From Phycisphaerales bacterium (GTDB taxonomy: Bacteria > Planctomycetota > Phycisphaerae > Phycisphaerales > UBA1924): a stretch of DNA of 64,000 nucleotides. The number at the start of each line of letters is the position of its first letter. Positions within the stretch are counted from its first letter, which is position 1. The notes under the pieces are model-generated. The model made no database searches. It saw only the letters and a list, made by a program, of their open reading frames with translations, and was not told the origin of the DNA. The DNA lies in contig JAVJNT010000001.1 of the NCBI GenBank assembly GCA_040217175.1, positions 1,054,001 to 1,118,000 of the forward strand, given 5' to 3'. Positions 53,265-61,488 of this stretch are shown piece after piece. Made by a program: the position numbers and the translations under genes.

Positions 53265-53699
53265 GTGCGCGTACGGTCGACGGTGTCTGGTGCTGCGAAG
53301 CAAGGCATCCCGAGGGCGCTCAAGCGCCGGGCCAGGTGGTACGCCTTGTGCTACGTCGTCGGCGTTTTGCTCTTGTTTGCGGGCCTGATCATTGGACGAA
53401 CGTGGAACTCCACGTGGCCCATCGTCATCGGCGGGTTCGGCGGCGTGATGCTCTGGTTCTCGGCGCTGCTCGCGCTGGTGCTCCTGCAAGTGCGAGACGT
53501 CCGGCGGGTTCGCAGCCTTGGTGGACTCGTGTGTACCGAGTGCTTGTACGACATCAGCACGCTCCCGGCCTCGGGCAACTGCCCTGAGTGCGGCACGCGC
53601 TACACCAAGACCGACGTCATCAGGCAATGGCGCAACGCCGACCGCTCGTACCAGGCCAAAATGATGTACGCTCAGGAGGAAGATGACGGCGGTGCGTGA
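53265..53699 (+). CDS. Two-helix membrane protein with C-terminal CxxC-Y-D-I zinc ribbon
   Basis: This is a 144-residue protein. The basic start is followed by two transmembrane helices (about 25-44 and 51-74) and a cytoplasmic tail with the ribbon Cys-Thr-Glu-Cys-Leu-Tyr-Asp-Ile, spacer, Cys-Pro-Glu-Cys-Gly (about 90-110). The start is GTG 53265, and the gene begins a few bases after the ald terminator hairpin. Its stop is close to the stop of the convergent ACT-domain gene. The function is unknown. Confidence 0.65.
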   Translation: MRVRSTVSGAAKQGIPRALKRRARWYALCYVVGVLLLFAGLIIGRTWNSTWPIVIGGFGGVMLWFSALLALVLLQVRDVRRVRSLGGLVCTECLYDISTLPASGNCPECGTRYTKTDVIRQWRNADRSYQAKMMYAQEEDDGGA

Positions 53700-53702
53700 T
53701 CG

Positions 53703-54182
53703 TCACGCCGCCGGCAGGTCGGCCTCGCCGAACAACCGAAAGCACTTGCGCCGGAGTATCTGCCCCGCCAGCGTCATGTCGTCGACCGACAGGGCGATCG
53801 TGGCCGTGCCATTGGGCAGGCTCATGAGCGGGTAGGCAAAGTGGATGTTGAGCTCGGCGCCCAGCAGCGACAGGCACAGGCTCTCGAGACTGTGGCCCTC
53901 GCTGAGCTCGACCACGAGCACTTCCTTTTCGCCGTAGGGCAGCCTTTGTTCCTTGAGGATGCGTGAGGCGATGGCGGCCCGGTTGGCGATGATGCGGACG
54001 ACGGCGTAGTCGGACGCCTCGTGCACGCTGAGGGCACAGATCTTGGCAGCCGACCGGTCGAACGCGTTGACCAGCTCATGCAGCCTGCCCACCCGGTTGT
54101 CGAGGAACACGCTGAACTGCGTCACCGTCGGCGTCGCGTAGCCCTGCGTGGTTTCAAGCGGCGTCGCGCTCTGTGAGCCCAT
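53703..54182 (-). CDS. ACT-domain protein
   Basis: This is a 159-residue cytoplasmic protein with two ACT-like repeats. The first begins TQFSVFLDNRVGRLHELVNAFDRS (about 20-43) and the second lies around 100-140. The pattern resembles the small regulatory subunit of acetolactate synthase or stand-alone amino-acid sensors. No enzyme gene it could regulate is adjacent. The start ATG 54182 is preferred over upstream codons because AAGGA precedes it. Confidence 0.7.
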   Translation of the reverse strand: MGSQSATPLETTQGYATPTVTQFSVFLDNRVGRLHELVNAFDRSAAKICALSVHEASDYAVVRIIANRAAIASRILKEQRLPYGEKEVLVVELSEGHSLESLCLSLLGAELNIHFAYPLMSLPNGTATIALSVDDMTLAGQILRRKCFRLFGEADLPAA

Positions 54183-54305
54183 CGAGAGTCCTTCCCCAGT
54201 CGGTCCTGAAGCCGCCCGAGAGCCCCGAGCGGCATCGACCCCCGCGTCCAGGTTGGGGCCGCCTCGCAACCAGTCTGTCGGCCGGTGTTTCGGCCAAGAA
54301 CAACA

Positions 54306-54325
54306 GTACCCGCCAGAGCGGGTAC
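54306..54325 (-). terminator. Intrinsic terminator of the isc operon
   Basis: GTACCCGC and GCGGGTAC form a perfect 8-bp stem with a 4-nt loop. Read on the minus strand it is followed by TGTTGTTCTT, a T-rich tract, 76 bp after the iscA stop. Confidence 0.75.
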
Positions 54326-54400
54326 GGGGGAACCACGTTGAGCGTTGCGGCTATCGGCGTGATTGGGAGTTCCCACCACGCCCGATCCGCCGATGGTGCC

Positions 54401-54772
54401 TCAGGCCGAGAAGCTCGAGCCGCAGCCGCAGGTGGCCGTCGCGTTGGGGTTCTGGAAGACGAAGCCCCGGCTCATGATCTCGTCCTTGAAGTCGACGATC
54501 GTGCCGTGCAGGTAGAGCAGGCTCTTGGGGTCGCACACCACGCGGATGCCATGCTGCTCCATGACCTCGTCGGTGTCGCGGACGGCTTCGGTCAGGTCGA
54601 GGATGTAGTTGAAGCCCGAGCAGCCCCCGCCCTTCACGCCGACGCGCAGGTGCACCTTGGCGGCGTCCAGTTCCTGCTCCTCGACGATCCGTTGGATCTC
54701 GGCGGCGGCCTTCTCGGTGATCTGGACGGCGTTGGTGTCGGCCTGGCTGGGGTTGGCGGAAGTGGCGGTCAT
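54401..54772 (-). CDS. iscA: A-type iron-sulfur carrier (IscA/ErpA)
   Basis: This is a 123-residue carrier that delivers iron-sulfur clusters to apoproteins. The three ligand cysteines are present: Cys51 (GGGCSGF) and Cys115/Cys117 (CGCGSSF) near the end. The start is ATG 54772. It lies 128 bp downstream of iscU on the same strand and is followed by a clear terminator, so it closes the isc operon. Confidence 0.93.
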   Translation of the reverse strand: MTATSANPSQADTNAVQITEKAAAEIQRIVEEQELDAAKVHLRVGVKGGGCSGFNYILDLTEAVRDTDEVMEQHGIRVVCDPKSLLYLHGTIVDFKDEIMSRGFVFQNPNATATCGCGSSFSA

Positions 54773-54900
54773 GGGTGCTCCTGCGATGCGTTCGGCGATT
54801 CGTGGCTTCTCCGAGGAGTATAACGGCTCCTGGGCCCGATCTGTTCAGCCAATGAGCGGGGATGTCCCGGTTTCCCGCCCGATCGGGCCCGCCCGGGCCG

Positions 54901-55323
54901 TCAGTGGGCGTGGGCCGCCTCGGCCGCCTGGCCGTTCTTGGTCTTGTAATCGTCGATGGCGGCCCGGATGGCGTCCTCGGCCAGCACGGAGCAGTGGATC
55001 TTGACCGGCGGCAGGCTGAGTTCCTCAACGATCTGGGTGTTCTTGATCTCGAGCCCCTCGTCGACGGTCTTGCCCTTGAGCCACTCGGTTGCCAGGCTGC
55101 TGCTGGCGATGGCCGAGCCGCAGCCGAAGCACTTGAACTTGGCGTCCTCGATCTTGCCCGTCTCGTCGACCTTGATCTGCAGTTGCATCACGTCGCCGCA
55201 CTCGGGCGCGCCGACGAGGCCGACGCCCACGTCCTTGCGCTCCTTGATCTCCTTCTGCGTGCCGAAGCTGCCCACGTTCCGCGGGTTCTCGTAGTGATCG
55301 ATGACCTTGTCGCCGTATGCCAT
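54901..55323 (-). CDS. iscU: Iron-sulfur cluster scaffold IscU
   Basis: This is a 140-residue scaffold on which clusters are built from IscS sulfur. Ligands are Cys42 and Asp44 (PECGD), Cys68 (FGCGSA) and Cys111 (HCS). The HscA-binding LPPVK motif (105-109) is intact although no hscA or hscB is in the window. A further Cys65 precedes the usual position. The start is ATG 55323, 42 bp after the iscS stop. Confidence 0.94.
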   Translation of the reverse strand: MAYGDKVIDHYENPRNVGSFGTQKEIKERKDVGVGLVGAPECGDVMQLQIKVDETGKIEDAKFKCFGCGSAIASSSLATEWLKGKTVDEGLEIKNTQIVEELSLPPVKIHCSVLAEDAIRAAIDDYKTKNGQAAEAAHAH

Positions 55324-55364
55324 TGCTGGCCCTCCAATCGCGGCTTGGCCGCGTCCATAACCGT

Positions 55365-56603
55365 TTAGTGAGCCTGCCACTCGATCTTGGTGATGTCGAT
55401 GCCCTCGTTGTGCATGTCGTAGAGCGGGCTGAGCTCGCGGAGCTTCTCGACGGCCGCCACGATCTTGTCGACCGCGTAGTCGACCTCGGCCTCGGTCGTG
55501 AATCGCCCCATGCTGATTCGCAGCGAGCTATGGGCCAGGTCGTCGCCAACGCCAAGGGCCTTGAGCACGTAGCTGGGCTCGAGGCTGGCGCTCGTACACG
55601 CAGACCCGCTGCTCATGGCGATCTCCTTGGTGGCCATCATCAGGCTCTCGCCCTCGACGAAGCCGAAGGAGATGTTGGTCAGGTGGGGCAGCCGCTTGTC
55701 GGCGTGGCCGTTGACCTGCACGGTGTCGAGCTTGCTGGTGATGCCCTCTTCGACCTTCTTGCGCAGGGCAAGGAGCCGCTCGCGCTCGTCGTCCATCTCG
55801 GCGGCGCACAACTCGCAGGCCTTGCCCAAGCCCACGATGCCCGGCACGTTCAGCGTACCCGAGCGGAAGCCTCGCTCCTGGCCGCCGCCCTCCTGGAACG
55901 CCGTCAATCGCACGCGCGGCTTGCGGCGGCGGACGTAGAGCGCGCCCACGCCTTTGGGCCCGTACATCTTGTGGGCGCTCAGGCTGAGCAGGTCGATGTT
56001 GTCGGTGTTGACGTCGGTGGGCATCTTGCCAACCCACTGCGTCGCGTCGGTATGGAAGACGGCACCGCGATCGTGGCAGAGCTTGCCGATCTCGGGGATC
56101 TCGTTGATCGTGCCGAGTTCGTTGTTCGCCCACATGATGGTTACGAGGATCGTGTCGTCACGCATCGCTTCCTCGACCATCTTGGCAGTGATCAGGCCAT
56201 CTCGACCCGGCTGCAGGTAGGTGACGTCGAAGCCTTCCTTCTGCAGCCGCTTGCACGGATCGAGCACGGCCTTGTGCTCGTGCATGGCCGTGATGATGTG
56301 GCCGCGCTTCTCGCTCCCGGCGGGCGCCTTGGCGTACATGCTGGCGGCGCCCTTGATGGCCAGGTTGTTGCTCTCGGTGGCCCCGCTGGTGAAGATGATT
56401 TCCTTGCGGTCGGCTCCGATCAGATCGGCCACCTGTTGACGGGCGGTATCGACGCCGGCCTCGGACTCCCACCCAAAGCTGTGATTGCGGCTTCCGGGGT
56501 TGCCGAAGGCCTGGGTGAAGTAGGGCAGCATCGCCTCGACCACGCGGGGGTCGGTGCGGGTCGTGGCGGCGTTGTCGAGATAGATGGGAAGGTCAACGGC
56601 CAT
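55365..56603 (-). CDS. iscS: Cysteine desulfurase IscS
   Basis: This 412-residue PLP enzyme takes sulfur from cysteine. The N-terminus is [13 protein letters not shown], then [23 protein letters not shown] (His stacking on PLP), the PLP-Lys in [11 protein letters not shown] (about 205-215) and the catalytic Cys in [10 protein letters not shown] (about 327-336). The long C-terminal loop after the Cys makes it class I. The start ATG 56603 is preferred over in-frame codons upstream because the protein begins at the usual place. It is the first gene of iscS-iscU-iscA. Confidence 0.94.
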   Translation of the reverse strand: MAVDLPIYLDNAATTRTDPRVVEAMLPYFTQAFGNPGSRNHSFGWESEAGVDTARQQVADLIGADRKEIIFTSGATESNNLAIKGAASMYAKAPAGSEKRGHIITAMHEHKAVLDPCKRLQKEGFDVTYLQPGRDGLITAKMVEEAMRDDTILVTIMWANNELGTINEIPEIGKLCHDRGAVFHTDATQWVGKMPTDVNTDNIDLLSLSAHKMYGPKGVGALYVRRRKPRVRLTAFQEGGGQERGFRSGTLNVPGIVGLGKACELCAAEMDDERERLLALRKKVEEGITSKLDTVQVNGHADKRLPHLTNISFGFVEGESLMMATKEIAMSSGSACTSASLEPSYVLKALGVGDDLAHSSLRISMGRFTTEAEVDYAVDKIVAAVEKLRELSPLYDMHNEGIDITKIEWQAH

Positions 56604-56711
56604 GGGTTCTCCGTGGTGCGGCGGCTGCCGCGTCTCGAGTCGACCGATCGGCTTCGGGGCCTGAGGCACCCACTCCCGGATCGTCAAGGGGACCTGGATC
56701 GGCCCTCCATT

Positions 56712-56724
56712 TAGAACAATTCTA
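56712..56724. promoter_or_regulatory. Candidate operator upstream of iscS
   Basis: TAGAACAATTCTA is an inverted repeat (5-bp arms, 3-bp centre) in the AT-richest part of the 204-bp gap before iscS. On the minus strand TAGAAT within it could serve as a -10 box, so a bound protein would block initiation. No iscR-like gene is nearby. The regulator is unknown. Confidence 0.45.
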
Positions 56725-56807
56725 GTTTAGTGCTCATGCTTCCCAGCCGCAAGGATCGACCGTGGGCTGCGGGGATTCCCGACGGACCGGTAGAGGGTCC
56801 GCGGCAG

Positions 56808-57251
56808 CTAGTTCTCGGTCTCAGCGGGCCGCTCGTAGACCATCTCGAGCCGGCGGCCGTGGTTTTTGAAGTTAGCATGAGACATGTAGGAGCGAATCAG
56901 CAGCAGCCCTCGGCCTCCCGGTCGAGTGAGGTTCTCCTCGGCGGTCGGGTCGGGTACGTCGGCGGGGTCGAAGCCCGGCCCGGGATCCTCGACGGCGATC
57001 CGGACGCACTTGGTGTCGACGCCGTAGTCGACGGTAATGGGCGTGTCGTCGGGCAGGTCTCTGAGGCCGTGACGGAAGGCGTTGGTCATCGCTTCCTCGA
57101 GCGCGAGGCGGACGGCGAAAGTGGCCGACTTTGGATAGCCGTTCTCCTGCATGGCCAGTTCGATGGACAGCCAGAGGCGATCGATGCGCTCCCGGTCGTT
57201 GGTGACCCGGGCCGAGTCGCTCACGCTGGCCTGCTCATCACGGTGTGCCAT
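56808..57251 (-). CDS. Anti-sigma factor kinase (RsbW/SpoIIAB-like)
   Basis: This is a 147-residue GHKL ATPase. The N-box is EEAMTNAFRHG (52-62), the G1 box DPGPGFD (89-95) and the G2 box GGRGLLLIR (112-120). It would bind and silence a sigma factor or phosphorylate the STAS-domain antagonist encoded 26 bp upstream. The start is ATG 57251. No sigma factor gene is in the window. Confidence 0.85.
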   Translation of the reverse strand: MAHRDEQASVSDSARVTNDRERIDRLWLSIELAMQENGYPKSATFAVRLALEEAMTNAFRHGLRDLPDDTPITVDYGVDTKCVRIAVEDPGPGFDPADVPDPTAEENLTRPGGRGLLLIRSYMSHANFKNHGRRLEMVYERPAETEN

Positions 57252-57277
57252 CCGGTCCGCCCTGGAAAGTCGATCGG

Positions 57278-57637
57278 TCAGTCGAAGCTCTGCAACGCGC
57301 TCTCGGTGTCCTCGTGGATCGTAAAGATGCGGTCGAGCTTGGTGATGCTGAAGACTTCCTGGATCTGCGGATCGATATCGGCAAGGCGGAGCTGGCCCGA
57401 ACGATTGCGAATCTTGTGGTGGATGGTGATCAGCGTGCCCAGCGCGGCCGAGGACATGTGGTCGACGTTGTTGAAGCTGATGAGCAGCTTGGGATTGCTC
57501 GAAGCGTCGATGACTTCGGTGATCTCATCGCCGATGCGCTGGATGCTTGCCTCGTCGAGGATGTTGCGGTCGAGGAACTCGACCCGCGTCACCCCGTCCT
57601 TGTCGGTGATGCGCAAACGTGTCTCTTCGGCTGGCAT
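57278..57637 (-). CDS. Anti-sigma factor antagonist (STAS domain)
   Basis: This is a 119-residue STAS protein with the phosphorylatable serine region DHMSSAALGTLI (59-70; Ser62/Ser63). Unphosphorylated, it would sequester the downstream RsbW-like kinase and so free a sigma factor. The start is ATG 57637. Both genes form one unit read from upstream of the secretin terminator. Confidence 0.85.
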   Translation of the reverse strand: MPAEETRLRITDKDGVTRVEFLDRNILDEASIQRIGDEITEVIDASSNPKLLISFNNVDHMSSAALGTLITIHHKIRNRSGQLRLADIDPQIQEVFSITKLDRIFTIHEDTESALQSFD

Positions 57638-57702
57638 GCTGGGCTCTCCGAGTGGGCTGGGCGGATCGGGCCTTCGATCCCCCGTGGCGCAAGCGTAGCA
57701 AC

Positions 57703-57736
57703 AACGCCCGCCCCGGGCTGTCCCGGCGCGGGCGTT
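57703..57736 (-). terminator. Hairpin terminator after the secretin gene
   Basis: AACGCCCG and CGGGCGTT form the outer stem, with CCCGGG pairing inside. It lies 50 bp after the secretin stop, and on the minus strand is followed by GTTGCTAC. It separates the secretin from the STAS/RsbW unit. Confidence 0.6.
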
Positions 57737-57785
57737 ATCTGGTGCTTTCTGGGCCCCGACGGAGCGGGGATCTCGGCAGATCGGC

Positions 57786-60700
57786 TTAGAACGGGTTCAG
57801 GCCGCCGCCCATGGCCGGGAAGTTGCGGGCCTCCTGCTCGCTCTGGATCAGCACGGTGGGCTTCATCAGGATCAGCAGGGTCTGCTCTTCCTTGCTCTGG
57901 ATGCGGTTGGTGAAGAACCGGTTGATCACGGGCAGCTTGCTCAGCAGCGGCACGCCCGTCTCGACCTCGAACTCGCTCACCAGGCGCTGGCCGCCGAGCA
58001 GCAGCGTGCCCTCGTCGGGCACGGTCACCGTCGTGCGGACGCGGGTGACCGTCACGGTCGGGAGCTGGATGAACGACTGGGTATCGGCCGAACTCACCAG
58101 CGTGCCGCCCGCGACGGCGGTGACCTGCTCGGACGCGAATCCGTCGATCTGGGCCAGGCCCGCGTCGACGTTCATCGTCACGTAGCGACGGTCGCTGGAG
58201 ATGGTGCCGCGGACGAGCAGCGTGACGCCCTCGGTAGCGACCTCGACGGTCGGGTCGAAGCCGACGGCGCTGTCGCTGACCACCGGCTCGAGGTCGCCCA
58301 CGTACGCCACCTGCGTCGCGACGTAGATGTTGGCAAGCTGTCCGTTCGTCAGCGTCAGGCGCGGTGCCGTGAGCTGGGTCGAGCGGCGGTCGGCCTGCGT
58401 GGCGCGGACGAGGAAGTCGACCTGCACGTCATCGAGGAACTGGCCCGCCACGCCCAGGGCCGGAGCGGCGCCCAGGATCGTGCTTGCCAGGCCCTCGGTC
58501 GGGGCCAGTGCGCCGGCCAGGCCGAGCGAGTTCTGGCCCGCACCGATAAGGCTGGTGTTGGTCGGCGCCGCCACCGGCTGGGTGACCTGCTGCGCGGCGT
58601 TGCCGCCGCCGACCACCGTCCGGCGTCGGCCGCTCGGACCGGCAAAGTCGAAGAAGTCGCTGGGCAGGAGGCTCGGATCGTTGGCGGACGCGGTCTGGAA
58701 CTGGTCGGCCTTGGCGTTGAAGTAGATGTCGAGATCGAAGCCGATCTGCTCGAAGTAGTCCTGGTTGACCAGCAGGAAGCGGGTCTCGACGTTGAGCTGC
58801 AGCGCCTGCTGGGCGCGGAGCTTGTCGAGCAGGCCGCCGATCTGGCGGTGGGCCTTCGACGTGGCGCGGATGATCAGCAGGCCGCGGTAGGGCGTGATGG
58901 TCCAGCGACCTTCGAGGAATCCGCGGTCCTCCTCGATGTTGTTCTCGACGATCTCGATGATCTCGTTGATGCGGTCCTCGAGTGGCGTCTCGTCGATCTC
59001 GTTGTCGCCCTGATCCTGGAAGGGGCTCTGGCCGCCGCCACCCTGGCTCGCCTGCAGCGCCTGCTGAAGGTCGATGGTGGGCACGTCGGGGTAGTCGGGC
59101 ACCTCGTGGAGCAGGTCGTTGATGTCGTAGATGCCAACGGCGGTCTTGTCGAGCAGCGCTTCGGCCGAGGACACGGTCAGCAGGCCGTCGATGATGGCCC
59201 AATCCGCCGCGTTGAAGTCGTCGGTGCTGGCCTTGGCGAGCAGGCGATCGAGCGCGGTCGTCGCGTCAACCGTGCTGGCAAGGCGGAGCGTGACGGGCGT
59301 CTGGCGATCGATGCCGATGCGCTCGAGCGTCTCCCAGTCGGCGTCGATGTCGACCTCGGCCTGCCTCGCGATGAAGGCCAACGCGCTCTCGAGCGGGTTG
59401 TCCTGCAGGTTCATCTGCACGCGGCTCGACTCGAGCTGCGCGAGCACGCGCCGGTTCTCGGCCGAATCGACGAACTCGGCCTGCGCCTCGCGGCTCTGGC
59501 TGATGGCCGGCCAGTTCTCGGGGTAGTTCACCACGTCCAGCGGGGGGATGAGGGCGCGCTCGGCCTCGATGCGGAAGCGTGCGAAGTTTCCGTCGCGGCG
59601 CTTCTTGATCTCGTTGTAGTCGACGTAGATCAGGATGTTCTCGTAGGCGTTCTTGAGCAGGAGACCCGACGGGTTGATCGGATCGATGAGCAGGAGCTGC
59701 TCGATGGTGTCGAGGGCCTCGCGGTACCGCATGTTCATCTGGTACTCGCGAGCCTGGTCCAGCAGCAGGTTGATCGTGCGCTGACGCTCGTTACGCTGGC
59801 GGTCGGCCCGGTCTGCGGCTTCTGCCTGGGCGCCGCGATCGAGGGCCTCTTGCTGCTCCTCTTGGATCCGGATCGCGGCAGACTCGATGCGAGCCTGCAG
59901 GTCGTCGAGCTCGTCGATGCGAGCCTCGAACTCGGGCTGGCCGAACACGTCGCGGTTGCGCTGGAAGTCGATGCGCGTGCGCGAAAGCTGCGCGCGGGCG
60001 GCTCCCAGATTACCCTGGGCGAGCTGACGCTCGGCCTCGTTCACACCAACGCGGAACTCGGCCAGCGCGTTCTGACGGACCAGGTCGCGGGTCGTGCCGA
60101 TGCCCTCCTGGCTGCTGGGGCGACCCGAGAGCCGCACGTCGATCTCGTCGATGCGGGTGGCAACCAGGTCACGCTCTTCGGGGGTCAGCAGGTCCTGGTT
60201 GGCGCGGACGATCACGTAGAGGCGGCGGGCTTCGGCCAGCTGCCCCGCCTCGAATGCCGCGTTGGCCTGGCTCAGGTTGGCCCGGGCCTCTTGCTGGATG
60301 GCCTCGCGGAACAGCTGCTGCGGGTCGCCCTGCTGGCCGCCGGCCTGTCCATCCTGACGGCCGCGAACCACGCCCGCCTGCACGCCCGCCGCGGCGGTGG
60401 CGCTGGCGTCAAAGGTCGTCCCCGCCTTGCGCTCGGCGTCGGCCACGCGCAGTTCCATCCGGCTGAGCTTCTCGCCCTGCTTGCGGTCGAGGTCCAGCCC
60501 CGCACGGCGGACGACAGCAAGCTGTGACTTGGCCTGGGCGTAGCGGCCGGCGTCGAGGTCATCGGCGGCCTGGTTCAGCGCGTCGGCGACGAGCGGACGC
60601 AGCGTTTCCTGGCGGCGATCGATCTGGCCCTTCGCGTCCGCAGCACGCGTCCAGAGCACCGAGCCCTCGTCGGTGGCCTCGAGCACCGACGCGACGCGCG

Positions 60701-61040
60701 TCGCGGCGAAGGCCAGGTTGCCCTCGGCGATCGCCAGGTCGGCCTGCTGCAGCGCGATCTCCAGGCGGTCGGCACCCGAGATCTTCTCGCGGACGTTCCG
60801 GAGCGCCACCAGCGTCTCGGCCCGCTCGTCGTTGGAGCCGGTCGCATCGCTGAGCGCGGTCATGAGCGTGGCCTGCGCCCGCACGAACTGGCCCTGGGCC
60901 ATCAACTGATCGGCCTGGGCACGCGCCTCGGCCAGGGTGGCAACGCTCGTGTCGTCTGCCAGGGCCGCGAAGGCCGAGGCGTGCAACGAGGTGGCCAAGG
61001 CCAGTGCGAGGAGGCGACGGGGGGTCCTGCTGGTGCTCAT
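57786..61040 (-). CDS. Secretin-domain outer membrane protein (GspD/PilQ-like) with long helical N-terminus
   Basis: This is a 1084-residue exported protein. Signal peptide 1-28 (ends AFAALAD). Residues about 30-520 are alpha-helical repeats, including a TPR-like and coiled-coil stretch (EARAQADQLMAQGQFVRAQATL; many Gln/Arg/Glu). A short STN-like unit (about 542-625) and an N1-like unit (about 680-745) follow, then the secretin barrel (about 747-1075) with the signature VPDEGTLLLGGQRLVSEFEVETGVP and LLSKLPVINRFFTNR. The start is ATG 61040. No other secretion or pilus gene is nearby. Possibly the pore of a type II-like system; in planctomycetes, secretin-like proteins have been linked to crater-shaped surface pits, so that is another option. 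Confidence 0.85.
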   Translation of the reverse strand: MSTSRTPRRLLALALATSLHASAFAALADDTSVATLAEARAQADQLMAQGQFVRAQATLMTALSDATGSNDERAETLVALRNVREKISGADRLEIALQQADLAIAEGNLAFAATRVASVLEATDEGSVLWTRAADAKGQIDRRQETLRPLVADALNQAADDLDAGRYAQAKSQLAVVRRAGLDLDRKQGEKLSRMELRVADAERKAGTTFDASATAAAGVQAGVVRGRQDGQAGGQQGDPQQLFREAIQQEARANLSQANAAFEAGQLAEARRLYVIVRANQDLLTPEERDLVATRIDEIDVRLSGRPSSQEGIGTTRDLVRQNALAEFRVGVNEAERQLAQGNLGAARAQLSRTRIDFQRNRDVFGQPEFEARIDELDDLQARIESAAIRIQEEQQEALDRGAQAEAADRADRQRNERQRTINLLLDQAREYQMNMRYREALDTIEQLLLIDPINPSGLLLKNAYENILIYVDYNEIKKRRDGNFARFRIEAERALIPPLDVVNYPENWPAISQSREAQAEFVDSAENRRVLAQLESSRVQMNLQDNPLESALAFIARQAEVDIDADWETLERIGIDRQTPVTLRLASTVDATTALDRLLAKASTDDFNAADWAIIDGLLTVSSAEALLDKTAVGIYDINDLLHEVPDYPDVPTIDLQQALQASQGGGGQSPFQDQGDNEIDETPLEDRINEIIEIVENNIEEDRGFLEGRWTITPYRGLLIIRATSKAHRQIGGLLDKLRAQQALQLNVETRFLLVNQDYFEQIGFDLDIYFNAKADQFQTASANDPSLLPSDFFDFAGPSGRRRTVVGGGNAAQQVTQPVAAPTNTSLIGAGQNSLGLAGALAPTEGLASTILGAAPALGVAGQFLDDVQVDFLVRATQADRRSTQLTAPRLTLTNGQLANIYVATQVAYVGDLEPVVSDSAVGFDPTVEVATEGVTLLVRGTISSDRRYVTMNVDAGLAQIDGFASEQVTAVAGGTLVSSADTQSFIQLPTVTVTRVRTTVTVPDEGTLLLGGQRLVSEFEVETGVPLLSKLPVINRFFTNRIQSKEEQTLLILMKPTVLIQSEQEARNFPAMGGGLNPF

Positions 61041-61488
61041 GCCAAGCTCCAAAGTGTGCGGGGTGGGATCGGCGGGCGGGAATAGGGCGTGGGCCGCTGT
61101 GGGTCGTATCGGTGTCGGACGTGTACGCGTGGGTCCGTGGCTCGTTACCGGAGGGCCATCATTGGCACGTGTCGGCCGCCCGGCCCGGGGCGGGCGGGGC
61201 GTCGAGCCCAGTTCGTCGGCCTCGTGCGGAGGCCCTCGGGCGGACTGTTGGGAGGTGTTCGCGTGTGCGGGTGGTGTCCCGTGAGCGGCTCCCGTGTGCG
61301 GCCCCGGGTGTGCCCGAGGCTGGGGTGTTCGATTGGTACCCGAAGCACACGCCCCGGGATGCACGCTCGGGCCAGAAACTGGCCCAGACTTGAGCGGGTG
61401 GAGGATAAACACCACCCCCCGCCAGAGCAACTCCCCATTCTGTGGCGTCGCGCGACCGGGCACGCCCGAACCAGAAAAGGGTGGCCGG
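61041..61488. other. 448-bp region between the unknown gene and the secretin gene
   Basis: It must hold the secretin promoter. Two hairpins lie near the 3' end of the upstream minus gene: GGGCCAG/CTGGCCC around AAA (61369-61385) and GGGTGG/CCACCC (61393-61420), probably acting as terminator. Between about 61041 and 61360 I see no gene or clear motif. Confidence 0.5.
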
